The position numbers were made by a program, and so were the translations under genes. Source: Thelonectria olida (lineage: Eukaryota > Ascomycota > Sordariomycetes > Hypocreales > Nectriaceae). From it: a stretch of 64,000 nt of DNA. Within the stretch, counting starts at the first letter, position 1; the number at the start of each line of letters is the position of its first letter. Below are positions 23,996 through 35,145 of this stretch, piece after piece. The DNA is taken from the NCBI GenBank assembly GCA_020736575.1, contig JAGPYM010000002.1:1922001-1986000 (forward strand), in the 5' to 3' direction. The notes beneath the pieces were generated by a model. The model searched no databases and was not told the origin of the DNA. It saw nothing but the letters and a program-made list of their open reading frames with translations.

Positions 23996-25715
23996 TCACG
24001 GCTCCTCCAAGCACACACCTTTTGTGATGCTGTAGTTGGCCTTCATGTCTCGAAGGGGGAGTCGGAGTGTTTCCCTGCATGGCTCCATAAGCGAATCCCT
24101 GTCGATTTTTTCGGTAGCTTCTGCGATGAATTCATTGTGGAGGAAAAGAAGCAGGGCTTGGACGTCGCCCTTGGTAGTCATGGCTCCGAGACTGGCGCGA
24201 ACAATGCCAGTCGGCCGCCTATTGATGATGGCCATTTCGTTCGCACCGCACGCGTGGCCGCTCGAAAACATTCTGTTCCACTCCCATTCCTCGTATTCGA
24301 GGGCTTTTGACACACCACCAGGACAGCATACACCTGTAAGAAATATGTCAGCAAGGGCTCTCCAAGTATAATGCTCTGGTGTAACTCATACCTCCCGCCC
24401 GGATAAAGACACTGGCGTTGTTCGCAAGCTTCTCAGCCTCAGTCCAAGGGACATAGGTCCCATCTTGTCTCATGACATTGAATGCGAAAGTGGCTCCTTG
24501 TCGTGAGGGGTCGCCATACATGGTCGGGTCGTCGACATAGACCTCTACGAGGGGATTGCCGTTTGGATATTGGAGGGCCATGAGACTTTTATATAAGGAG
24601 CGAGCGAGGTAGTTAGTGTGGCGGGAGATGACATCCTGTGGCGTTGTTAATGCATATCCTTCAGAAGGCCGAAGAAAGCATTACCATGGAGCCGTAGAGT
24701 CGGATATGCGTATCAATGGCCAATCCGAGTGCCAAGATGTTGTGGAATGGGAGTGTTCCATCTTCGAGTCCATCATGGACATTCCACATGTCATACTGGT
24801 TTCCCAAGCCTGGCGTCTTCTTCATGATTCGCCCATCTCCGTTGAGGGGAAAGAGTTGGGCGATGGTTCCTCCTCCAAAATACTTGCGCAGATTCAATAG
24901 ATGGCCTGATGATCGTCGAACAATCAAGGCGCCGAGGTCAGGGAATCCAAAGATCTTGTAAAACGACAGACATGTGAAATCGGGGGCATCTTCAGGATCG
25001 TAGAAGAGAGAACCTAGGGAGCTGTTCATGGCGAGCGCCGCGGCATCGAAAAGAGTGTATGTGTTTCGAAGTTGTGGATTTTCTCGAACCCTCCTTAGCC
25101 AGCCCTTGGGAAGTCGGCGGCCGCTTAGGTTTGACTGACCAGGGTATGCGAATAACCCGAGGCCTGTTGACTTTCCCCTGCTAGTGTTACTGTTCATAGG
25201 GCTGTCCAGCCAACGCTCAACCTGGTAGTCGTCTTCGAAGCAGTGGTAGTCCCCACCAGAGAACTCTCGGACTCCGATTATGCTGGTGTGTACTTCTCTG
25301 TGATAACCGTACCAGAAACTCTTCGATGGCGTCTTCTCACCGAGATCCCGGAAGGCGTCGGCCACGAGCTTGATGGCGGCTGTGGCGTTCTGTACAAAGA
25401 CAAGATCGAAGTGCTCGGCATCAGCGCCTAAGAAGTTCAAGGCCTTTGCACGAACGCTGTCGACCATGTCTCCTGATAACCTTGCCGGCAGGTTCTCTGA
25501 ATGAGGATTGCCCCAAAGGTTACTGACCATGGCGTGGGAGAAGCTACTGATGAGAGATCGAGCATATATGGTTGCGCCCCCATGATCGAGGTAGGCTCCT
25601 GAAGAGTCCCTGTTAGCCAAAGGATTGAGGTTGGATCGGGGCTGGCGTGTTTACCTTGAGCCATCATGGGGTACTCATCATCCCGGAACTTATCCACAGC
25701 TGAGTTGTATTCCAT
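23996..25715 (-). CDS. molybdenum cofactor sulfurase-like PLP enzyme, N-terminal domain only
   Basis: Class V aminotransferase/cysteine-desulfurase fold, 518 residues in four exons: 25715-25655, 25598-24685, 24635-24392 and 24333-23996. MOCOS/HxB hallmarks: the start MEYNSAVDKFRDDEYPM, YLDHGGATIYA, REVHTSIIGVR, YPGQSNLSG, FDAAA, the PLP-lysine region LSFYKIFGFPDLGAL (K235), RAGGVCCPGG with candidate sulfur-carrying Cys, and GHACG followed by RRPTGIVRASLG. Animal and fungal Moco sulfurases continue into a C-terminal MOSC domain of about 300 residues. Here the frame stops after the aminotransferase domain. It may therefore be a paralogue that mobilises sulfur from cysteine for another acceptor, or a partner of a separate MOSC protein. 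A longer in-frame N-terminus (to 25961) is open, but MEYN fits the family start. Confidence 0.9.
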
Positions 25716-28404
25716 GTTTGAAGGCCCAGTCAACGACCGTCTCGGCCTAGAAGGCAATGCCGAGGTTTCGAGCTGAAGATGGAAGTTTTCAGAATCAGCC
25801 ATGACTTCAAAGCATGCGTGGAGCATTCGAGTATTTGAGTCGCTGCTGTAGTGCAATCCGCAACTAACGTGATGCAGATGACGTAGGTTGCCAGCAGACT
25901 TGGCCTCGAGGGAGGTGTTGCGCCTCAATGGCACAAACCGGAGAGGGGTCGAGTCGTCCAAAGGAAGACAGGAAACGCTGGATGTTCTTCCACGGTTCCT
26001 AAGAGACGTACCAGAAACGAGGAAGGCATCCAGGACGAGTTAGGACCTCTCAAAATGCGAGGTCTCAGCTGGAATCAATAAAAACTAGCGTATAGTAACC
26101 CAACTGGCGAGTATTGCCGATCTCGAGCAACAAAACAGCTGAGGGTGGGCTGTGTGGAACTGGAGAGGGAAGGTCGGGAGGGGGAGAGGCGATGAAGATG
26201 TCTCCGAAGCGGCTCGAGGGAAGGGATCGGCGAAGGTATTTCTAATGACCGCTGGCGACAATTAGGTAGCGAGGAAAGGACCGAGTCGGGCTATAGGCTG
26301 AGATATTTCGTAGGATGTTCGTGTCGAAGCTGAAGATAGTAGTGACGAAGCTTGAACATCAAGAAGCGGCCGCATGCTGGATGATATATGCACAAGGTAG
26401 TGACTGGTTAGTTAGCTAGTGTATGGGGTCGGGTAGAAGTTGAGAAGGCGCGGGGCTTCTGTGCCAGCCACATCCCGGCTCGTCGGCATTCACACCAAAC
26501 TTGGGAAAATATGGCTTTCAGTTCAGGTGAAGATGTTCGGGCATGCTAATTTTCTTCCAGAACCATGTCCGGATCTACCGACGTCTTGGGTACGCCGGCT
26601 GATGCAGGACTTGGGCAGAGGCGTCACATCGGCGACTTTGAGGCTTCATCCCTGCTCTGCTTGTTTAACTTCCAAGGCTCCAGAGGGGGCTGTGAAGGAT
26701 GAAACTACCTGGTCGGTGGGTGGATGGCGAGATCCGCAGGGCTGAGGCTAAAGACATGGTCCCGGTCCGCGATAATGGGGCCGCCTGGCAGATGCGTTGT
26801 CGAGCTGAAGCGCTAGTTGGGACGAAGTAACTGAGGTGGTTGCCAGCTGGTACCGACGGGCGAAAACCGTTGATGCCTGTATGTGACAAGTGATGACAAT
26901 GCAATACACATGCAAATCACTGCAGGAAGGGTTGCTCCCGGCAGACCATTTGCGGTCTTGCATTGGGTGCATCAAAGTGCGTATCGTGAACCCGTTGAGG
27001 CTGTCATGGTCGGCGATTAAGTTGCGTGGGGAAGAGATGCATGAGTGTCGGGGACCTGCCGGACAGTCCAGGCCGCCAACGTTCAGGTACATAGGTAGCT
27101 ACTTACGTCGCTGACAATTCCCCCCCCGAACTCCAAAGGACTCGAATAGACGCGGCGACCAATTATTCGAGCTTGCAACCAGCCCACCGTCGCTCTCCCG
27201 CATTAGATTTCGGGAGGTGCCCCCGATTCGTCAATAACTCCGCCCGTTGACGCCGTTATTCTGACGCAATGCAATCGATAGTCCGGATCCCAAGACTGCG
27301 TCTCTTCCAACCACCTACCTCACCTTGCATTCTTCCTACTCGCCCTTTTTACCCGCCAACAAAGGATCCGGCCTTGGATGGGAATAGCAACTACAACTGA
27401 ACACCCATGTTGTCGGGATAGACGAAGTGGGATCGGGATGCTACCAACCTTACCTACAGACAAAGAACCTCTCTAGGGCTACCAAAGTTACAGTCCCCGG
27501 CGAGTTCGATTCGCCGAAAGAGGATCCATTTGCCCGAGGGAAATTTCAGCCGAGCCTCGACAGCTTCTTTGACAGGCCCCTTGATTGAACTGAACCCATT
27601 CTCCACTGAAAGAACCTTTTTACAGAGGGGAGGGGTATCAGTTGCACCGTCTTCCTAGGTACGAATACGTACCTAAGTAAATACATTCTTTGATGTAAGT
27701 GACGGCAGCTGGCAATTAAAGCTGTCGACGGCCACGACGCTATGTCACTACCCGTTGCACATCGAGAATAAGGGCCCCTAAAATAAACATCCCTCCCGTC
27801 TTGAAACGGCCAGCAGTCGAAACACGTGGCAACCAGCTTCAATGTGGCCTTAGTTCGGGCTCTTGTCTTTACCCCCAGACAGACCGAACCTTGTGCCCGG
27901 GAAACCTGCCTATCTACAAATAATACCCTCAAAACAATCGATGTGGTCACCAAGAACTACGGCTGCGGTTGAGGCCCTCCCAGGCTTCGGAAAACATGAC
28001 TGATTTGGCTGATGTTAGCTGACCTGAAGCTTACTTAGGTGGGTAGACAAAGAGTTACGGAAATAGGCACGACCTCATCGTGCTTTACTTTAACTGTGTG
28101 CATTATTTTGAGTTGATACCTGTACTGGGCCTCGACTTGAGCTCCCCTTGGAGGGAGTCGTCCAGATGATGCGGTTAATAAACCAAACATGACATGCTGA
28201 CGAGCCAACTAAGCTTTTGATACAAACGGATCTTAATCATCTCCCTTTACCCATTATTCATCTTGTGTCCGCTCCTCAATCATCTCATCGTGTCCATCCA
28301 GTGGGATTCACATCCAAGCTCTCGTTATAACACGCATGACAAGCTAGTATATTTCAACCCTCTGATGCTTCCTTTCGGATGTTGATATTCCGTTGAGACT
28401 CTCA
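25716..28404. other. 2.7 kb intergenic
   Basis: No supported gene. A TACGTACCTAAGTA-type word occurs near 27668 and a T-arm-like stem near 27499, which I rejected as a tRNA. Other open frames lack motifs. Confidence 0.5.
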
Positions 28405-29197
28405 TTAGAGAGCAGCGAGGAGGGCAAAGGCTCCAGCTAGTAGCACAGAGCCCGGCAGCAACATGGAAGACGCCTCGGACGGAATCATAGTCGACGAAGG
28501 AGTCGACGAAGGCTCACTACCGCCAGTCTTAATGGGAGTAGTTGCGGGAGGAGGTGTGTAGGTAACGTTGGATGGAGGGGGGAATTGTCCACCATGACAA
28601 AGTTAGCACAGGTGAGGCGAGTTTTGTTGGCGTAGTGAATGACGATGGATCGGTTGCCGAAAAAAGCACCAATGCCCTCCTTGGTAGAGGCATACAGATC
28701 GAGGTAATGAGCCTCGAAGGGGTCGGTCTGAATGGAGCCATGCTTTCCGCTGAGATCTCCGACTTGGCAACTCTCGGGCTGGGTGCTGTCGCAAGGGGTT
28801 GCCTCACCACGCTCGAAGGGGTCCAGATGGGCGAGCGTCTTGGTGCAGTTGCCATCCTCGGGGACAGGGTCGACGTGAACGTGGTAAACTGTATTTCGCG
28901 TTAATGTATTTTCTACATCATGCACGAGGTTGAGAACCTACTGAACGGTCCGCCCTCCTTGGGAAGGTTGGAGAGAATAACGGAGAAGTCAACGCCATCG
29001 CCATCCTTATTGGCCACGGCGGAGATGTAGCCTTTGACATTGCCCTCGAGCCCTGAGAGCTTGAAGAATGGTTCGTCGGGGAGAGTCGCCTTGTAGGTCA
29101 CTCCGACGGGGTTGTCGGTGACGGGCTCGGCGTTCTGGCCAGCAACCTGACCGACGAGCGTCGTCAACAGCGCGGCAACAGAGATAGAAGCTCGCAT
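28405..29197 (-). CDS. GPI-anchored Cu-only superoxide dismutase
   Basis: Cell-surface enzyme that dismutates superoxide, of the fungal Sod4/5/6-like class. Exon 1 is 29197-28942 and exon 2 starts at 28888. The signal peptide is about residues 1-20. The SOD domain has IYHVHVD (H88, H90), AHLDP (H106), CQVGDLSGKHG and IVIHYANKT (H171), which match the copper ligands. The zinc-site His before VGD is replaced by Gln127, as expected for Cu-only enzymes. The C-terminus is Ser/Thr/Pro-rich and ends in a hydrophobic tail (LLPGSVLLAGAFALLAAL) typical of GPI attachment. After CANF the frame must shift by one to reach this tail. A 50-nt intron (28566-28517) gives 229 residues. A 71-nt intron starting after CANF, or a one-base deletion in a C6 run, would also explain it. 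Confidence 0.88.
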
Positions 29198-31901
29198 CTT
29201 CAATAGAATACAGGGGCTTCAAAGGTGCGATGGTGAGGTTTGTGTTGAGTAGGAGGGTTCGTTGGTGACGGCTCAAAGTTGTTGTGATGTCCAAGGAGTG
29301 GAGAAGGGAGGAGGAGGGAGGAAGGCTGGGAGGAAAAACAACAAGGAGGGAAGGGAGTGCAAAGGTGAGGGATACTTTTATGTATCTGTGGATCGAGCGA
29401 GTCCCTAGCCCTTTGGTTGTAGATGGTTGTGAATGACTGAAGCTGCAAATGGAAAGGAATAGAAAAGTAGGTACTTAAGAAGCGAGGAAGTGGGAGAGCG
29501 TGGGAGAAGGTGGGCAAGAAGGGTCCTGCAGATCGTGATTAACTCCAAGGGGAGAAAGTGCGAGACCGGAGGGTAGTTAAGTTGAAAGGGGAACGGACTG
29601 GCAGCTGGCAGGCGAGAGGGAGAGAAAGGACGCGAATGATGGATATATACCTATGGATAGAAGGAGAGGCACTATGGCAAGCAAGCCCTCGATCCCTCCT
29701 CCCTAGATTCCCTGCTCCTTACTGGCACATCACCCAGGCCAACCGCCCGCCAACGCCTTTGCCGTTCAACAATATTCATCCATGTCCAGCCAATAATCAC
29801 CTACCGAGTACTGACCGTAGTTGCTCCCTGTGCAACCACGCATGGCTGGGAAAGCCACTGAACTCAAAGCTGAGCAAAGAGGCTCTGTCACTTCTAAAAC
29901 AAGCCAAGATGAGACGATGCTCCATTACTACCGCACAAGCGCGCGGAGCAGAGTTGCCATCTTTTTTTGTGCCGATCCCCCACACCTCTTCGAATGGTTG
30001 GTCACAAGAAGGCGGGAGCTCGGAGGCCAAGCCGAAGTGGCGTCCAAGCCGGGTTCCCAGGATGGAATGCGTCCCTGTCGAAATGCGTGCAAGCGCTCGC
30101 CAAAGTCGCCTTTTGGCCAATGGCTCCAAGCTGATCTTGATCCTTTGGTGGCTTTCCATGGTTCCGTCACCAAGGGTTACGGGGAACCGAGGCGGTGTTA
30201 AGTTTCTAACAGTCTGTAGCCCTGACACGCTGACGAGGTAATGATGGTACAAAACATCAAAGCAAAGGGAAGAGGCGTCCGAGGTCGCACAGCATGGGAC
30301 ATTTATTTTCCCTGGCCAACTAATATTTGAGAAATCAGACATCCATCTTACACAAGGCACCGCTTGCTGAAGAGTCGGAAATGGCCTTTGTTCTCTCGGA
30401 GTCTTGGTCGAATCTAGGACGATTGGCCTTGGCTGCCCACAGCGGTAGTGAACCAACCGCCAACAGCTCTAGCCGCGCAGACGGGCACTGCCCGCGTTAG
30501 ACAAGGTGGTCCGCTAATCAAGATCAAACAATTGCGTTGCCGACAAAGTGATCTGATGTGTTGGCGGCGCTGTGCTGCGTCGGCATTGAAGTTTTTATTT
30601 TAGGTGCGTTTCGTTTCGTTTCATGTTCTTCCAACCGTCTTGGAAACGAATGGCATTCTACTCTCGACGCTGTGCGCATGGCATTGGCAGTGTGTTTCTG
30701 GTTCGCTACATTCATGATGATGTGCGACATTTGGCGGTCACCGACTCATGCAGAGACATCATGGTCAAGCCCGTGGGTAACGCCAATGAACCCAGACAGC
30801 ATTGACAATCCGGAGACATTCTTGCCGGCCTCGCTTTGCGCCCACTTTGATCGCGTTGCTGATTAGATTGATAATGGTTTGGCATCCCACCTAGGATTCG
30901 ATCTATGCTCCGCCGAGTTATCCGTAGTCAGCCCCAAAACTCAAAGAGGCAAAGCCGACGACCGACTCATAAACTGTTGCCGAGATACTTCCTAAATGGC
31001 TGTCGATGGACATGATCAGTGATGCGCTGTGGACGGGTCATGTTTTAGTGGCCTTCCAGGTTTGGTGCTTCGTATCGTGTGTGCGCTTCACTCACAAACA
31101 TCAATTCATCACTTCCTTGCTTTCTCATTGTGACCGCCACCGGTTTCTGCCTCAACGAAGGAGCTAAAGTTCCATTTTGTGGTTACAGATAGAGCGTGAA
31201 CTCAATTGGTTTCCATGGCATCAAGAATGGGCATCATGGGCTGCAACTTGGAAAGACGGCCGATGTCTACTTTCAACCAATGTGTCATACAATACCTAGA
31301 TTTAAGTTATGGTCTGGTTCAATCCCGAGGCGTCTCAATAGAGTCATGGAGACCCTTCAAACTTTATTAGGAGGCCCATTCTGAGGACCCAAACCTGCAT
31401 GCTAAAGAACGCACATGTTCCAAGCACACCCACTATTGATTTTCCGTAAAGCCATTCTAGAATATTCGTCCTATCTACGAGTATTAACTTCAGATGTGAT
31501 GTCCTCTCAAAAATCCAATCAGAGTTCTAGTCAGCAGAGATATTCCGCAGAGACATTCTGCATACCTACCTGGTAGACAATGGCCGTAATTCAGCTAAGA
31601 TATTTGTACTTGGTTCCAGGCGTTTGAGGTGTGGCGCAGAGGTGTGGCTTGTATCAGTAGCAGATTGAAGGTGGCGCAGAGGTGTGGCTTGTATCAGTAG
31701 CAGATTGAAGGTGGCGCAGCCTTCTAACCTTATCAGTGAGGCAAGAACCAGCTGGCCGTCGATAGCGACAGGGAGTAACACCTCCAAGCAGGCAGCTCCA
31801 TTCTCACCATCAACCAATCCAACGACAACCCTCCGTCCATCTGCCAACGCGTCCTCTATTACTTGCTAAACACCTCCACACGACCTTAGATACTGTCCAC
31901 C
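29198..31901. other. 2.7 kb intergenic
   Basis: Divergent promoter space between the SOD (-) and the V-ATPase f gene (+). Long frames at 29558-30241 (+) and 29797-30456 (-) overlap on opposite strands and start without ATG, so I did not call them. The only clear structure is the 40-bp tandem duplication near 31.65 kb. Confidence 0.5.
31631..31719. repeat. exact 40-bp tandem duplication
   Basis: Bases 31631-31670 are repeated without change at 31671-31710, and the first nine bases follow again (31711-31719). It lies 183 bases before the ATG of the V-ATPase f gene. The identity suggests a recent duplication or replication slippage. Confidence 0.95.
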
Positions 31902-32320
31902 ATGAAGCCCATCGTCAGCGCCTTCAACGCCTGGTCCTGGTTCGCCAATTCCGTCCAATTGTAGCTATGACGCAGCTAACAACGAGCTTCTTCCCATAGC
32001 ACCGTCCTCTCCGTCTTCGCCATCATCATCCTTAGCGTTCTCGGAGCCGTATACCGCAGCGGCCACGAAGAGTTTGTCGGCGGCCAGAAAGACCCCGAGG
32101 ACGGCAAGGCAGTGGCCGGCACCGTCTTCACTGCCGTCTTCGTCTACCTTGTACGTTACATACACACGCGTCCATCTCGCGCTCGATTCACCCCCCTTCC
32201 CCTTCATTCCCTAGTGTGCGTTCGATTCAGCTAACAGGCCCAAAGGGTTTCTTCGTCTTTTGCGGCCTTCAGGGACTCCTACACGTCCGCGAGAGCCGGA
32301 GGGGCGCGATTGCCCTGTGA
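31902..32320 (+). CDS. V-type ATPase V0 subunit f (YPR170W-B/RNASEK family)
   Basis: Small two-helix membrane subunit of the vacuolar proton pump, 87 residues. Three exons: 31902-31939, 32000-32150 and 32246-32320. The translation tracks budding-yeast YPR170W-B (85 residues, from memory) along its length: MKPIVSAFNAWSCTVLSVF, then HEEFVGG, DPEDGKAVAGTVF and GFFVFCGLQ. For intron 1 I chose the donor GTTCGC at 31940. It gives a 60-nt intron and the family's Cys-Thr-Val-Leu-Ser stretch. The competing donor at 31961 would give a 39-nt intron and seven extra residues. The last intron is 95 nt and ends CAAAG, not at the earlier AACAG, which would break the frame. The gene is too short and too split to show as one long open frame. 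Confidence 0.88.
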
Positions 32321-32899
32321 ACGACACCACCAGCGGATAGAACACGAAGACGAACCGGGCGTTCTGGGCACTGTATCGATTTGAATTTTGGGCTGGCATT
32401 GTATTTGAAGGATACCTCAGTCTGGCACATTTGTTGGAGAAGGGGTTGTGCTCAGATCAATGAGCTGGTAATCATTAAGAGCGGGCAGAAGAGCGACCCG
32501 CCGTGTACGAAATATTCGAATTCTTAGAGGGGAACTACACACAGGTTGTTGTCTCGGGGAGTTTGTCTCGCTTAATGTCACGTCGCCTACTTTTACCTCG
32601 AAGGGCTCGCAGGGACGAATCATTGGGGGATCAACATTTGCAAGGGAGTGTATTGCTCACCAGCTCAAATTGCATTGCCGGCTTCAGTTTCCATTTGTGA
32701 TTAAAGGGAAGGGCCATCATCGGCATCGAGACCATTTCCCCAAAGCGAGATTGGTGTCACCTTTTAGATGTCAGCAGGTCGGCAATCGCAGTTTGTAAGA
32801 TTAGGTAGGATGCAGGAGGTACTCCGAGCAACAGGCCGATGCCCCGAAATTGTCTCTAATAGCTCGAGCTTATGTATATGACTTCCAAATCTATTCACC
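32321..32899. other. intergenic between convergent genes
   Basis: About 580 bases with the 3' regions of the V-ATPase f and HET-domain genes. I see no gene. Confidence 0.6.
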
Positions 32900-34687
32900 T
32901 TAGAACCACAGAACGCTCCTTTCCCGAGCCTCCTTTTCCTCAACTCTTAGCGATATGCTGTAAAACAGGCTGGAGTATTTGCTCTCCACACCTATCGACG
33001 CTTTCACAATGTGCAGTAGCCTCACGTGGTCTCTCCGTCGCGTCTTATCTAAAACACCCCCGAAGTCTCCCTGTGCAACACGAGACTGCGTCTCGAAAGC
33101 GAACCACGGCATGTAATACAGGGCCGCTGTTCCGAACGGATTGGGTGGCAGAGGCTCCACGCCAGCAACCAGACACGACCCCTCGGGCAGCGACCCGTGG
33201 ACGCTGTCGAAGCCGAGCTCGAGCACGCCGAGGACCTTTGCGCTCGTCAGGTCTTCGACGGTGGGACCGGGGGCTAGGTCGAAGTTGATCTCGTAGGACT
33301 CTGCGCACCCCGAGAACTCCTTGGAGACGTCGTAAAAGTACTGCCACGTAGGCGACCGGGAGCGCACGCGGACCGCATACGGGGACTCTTCATCTGGGTC
33401 TTTCATCTCGGGGTGGAAGATGATGCCCTTGAGGTATCGCAGTTCTGGGGCTTCGTGTGGCACAAAGATCTGACGTGGGACTGCTTCTGCGAGCGGCTCG
33501 GCCTTGTCCAGTGCGAGAATGTGGAGGAACTCGTCGGGGAGAATGATGTTGTTCATCATGGACAGGACGAGAAAGTCTGGGCGAATCCTCACAAAGAAGC
33601 TGTCGTTGTCCCAAGAAGCTCTCTGAAGGAGAATGGATGGGTTGATGGATGCTTGCCCCCTCCTCAACTCACAGTTCAGGAATGCCAAAAAGATGGTTCC
33701 CGACTTGTCTGTTGGAAGCGGTGTCAGAGGGAGCTCTAGGTGCAAGCCTCGATTCGTCATGGCTGTCGAGAACCCAGAGCGCAGTGAAATATACTTGGAG
33801 CGCTTGGGAAGCAGACCATGGATATCGTCCAAGCTATGGTCTACCGCAAACGCTGCAGGACTGTCCGCCAACAGCCCCCAGAAGTCTTGGTCTTCTATTA
33901 GATGTGGAGGGAGGCGCCATGCGTAGACGGACTCGTCGTCGGTAGATTTGATGATCTCTTCTTGGAGCCGCTTGAAGGCGTTCTTCTGCCCCTCTCCGTA
34001 TAGCAACGGCATGTGGATGTCGAACAAGCCAAGGAGGCAATATGCGATGTCCTCTGCGCGAGTGGTTTCTCGTCGCGCTGCCCAACTCATCCTTTCCGCG
34101 ATGGAGAATTTCTGTAACCTCGGATCATGAGTTGGCTTTGGCTTTGGTTGCGTAGGCGCCTCCAGGATCTCACCCGGGATCCCCGTGACTTGCAGTATGA
34201 TGTTCTTGAGCGTGGCTCTGGTGCCGAGGCGAGTCCAGGCCTGGCTGTAAAAGACGACGTCCTTGGGAGCGATGAGTTCCTGCAAGGTCCAGCCTCTGGT
34301 AAACCAACGACTTCTGGTGAAGTTCATCCTCGTCTCGTTTGAGTCGCTCGAGGCATTGACGTCCTCCAAGTAGGCGATGCAAACGGTGGATTCGGCGTAC
34401 CAGCGAAACATGGAGTTGATGGCCTCTGAAAGCTCGGCGCTGCTGCTCTTGTCGATGCAGCAGGTGTCGATCCAGATGTAGTCGAGGCCGAACGAGGTTG
34501 CGATTTTGCAGCCCCCCCGGAGCTTGCTGTACCGCTCAAGCTTCATGACTTTGGCATGGACGCCAGTGCGAACGTCGTCGAGGACCACCTCGTCCTTTCC
34601 CCAGGTGTGAGATAAGATGGCGTATCCGGGTACATCGTTGCCGGGGAAGACTTCCAATTCGAATGTTTGAGTGTTCAGCAGTCGCAT
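32900..34687 (-). CDS. HET-domain (heterokaryon incompatibility-like) protein
   Basis: Single-exon gene of 595 residues. The N-terminal HET domain (about 20-150) has its three blocks: YAILSHTWG (22-30), YIWIDTCCIDK (70-80) and RGWTLQELIAPKDVVFYS (131-148). A second conserved stretch follows (about 190-265: SIAERMSWAARRETTRAEDIAYCLLGLFDI, then LLYGEG), usual in the HET plus DUF8212 architecture. The C-terminal half has no recognised domain, and no NACHT, WD40 or ankyrin repeats are present. HET domains trigger cell death upon non-self recognition in some genes. Most genomic copies, including this one, have no assigned role. The ATG is the first codon of the conserved MRLLNTQT start. Confidence 0.95.
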   Translation of the reverse strand: MRLLNTQTFELEVFPGNDVPGYAILSHTWGKDEVVLDDVRTGVHAKVMKLERYSKLRGGCKIATSFGLDYIWIDTCCIDKSSSAELSEAINSMFRWYAESTVCIAYLEDVNASSDSNETRMNFTRSRWFTRGWTLQELIAPKDVVFYSQAWTRLGTRATLKNIILQVTGIPGEILEAPTQPKPKPTHDPRLQKFSIAERMSWAARRETTRAEDIAYCLLGLFDIHMPLLYGEGQKNAFKRLQEEIIKSTDDESVYAWRLPPHLIEDQDFWGLLADSPAAFAVDHSLDDIHGLLPKRSKYISLRSGFSTAMTNRGLHLELPLTPLPTDKSGTIFLAFLNCELRRGQASINPSILLQRASWDNDSFFVRIRPDFLVLSMMNNIILPDEFLHILALDKAEPLAEAVPRQIFVPHEAPELRYLKGIIFHPEMKDPDEESPYAVRVRSRSPTWQYFYDVSKEFSGCAESYEINFDLAPGPTVEDLTSAKVLGVLELGFDSVHGSLPEGSCLVAGVEPLPPNPFGTAALYYMPWFAFETQSRVAQGDFGGVLDKTRRRDHVRLLHIVKASIGVESKYSSLFYSISLRVEEKEARERSVLWF

Positions 34688-35145
34688 GCCTGGGTATGGA
34701 GGGGCTCTCCTTTTTGGGTTGTCAGCTTACAACAGAAAAGCTTCTATATGAGATGTAAATATTCGTAAACATTGAAGTCGTCGCTCACTCGATGCTGACG
34801 TCGGGCTCATCGTGGTCTAGATCGTTACAGTGCCAAATCATGGCGCCTTTACTGTCACGATCTAGATGGTGGACTAAAATAATATCCGAGCACAGTGGGA
34901 AGCTTAGCTTATCAACAAAGGGAGCATGTCTCGGAAGTTGAGAGAGGAAGGCAGTTAGGTAGTGATTCTTTAAAAAGAATTTGGGCCGTTGATCTAAAGG
35001 CGGTTGATGCCTCGGCAAATGCAACGTGGTGGTGATCAGGCGAGGATTTGTCTAGATACTACAACATCGGATGTGATGCGAAATACGAACGTGCATAGAC
35101 GATTAGGATTACATAAATTGATATTTATACATACGTATTCGAAAC
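34688..35145. other. intergenic
   Basis: About 460 bases, the promoter of the HET gene and the 3' region of the DUF4291 gene. No gene is visible. Confidence 0.6.

Noticed and set aside
2669..25715. Secondary-metabolite gene cluster
   Set aside because: Regulators, a transporter and a PLP enzyme are present, but there is no PKS, NRPS, terpene cyclase or P450.
27499..27515. T-arm-like stem-loop (GGCGA..TTCG..TCGCC)
   Set aside because: The loop does not align with a TTCRANY T-loop closed by G-C, and no matching acceptor stem or anticodon arm lies upstream.
29558..30456. Long overlapping frames on both strands (227 and 219 codons)
   Set aside because: Both begin at non-ATG codons, have no motif and overlap each other. 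They are likely chance in G/C-rich DNA.
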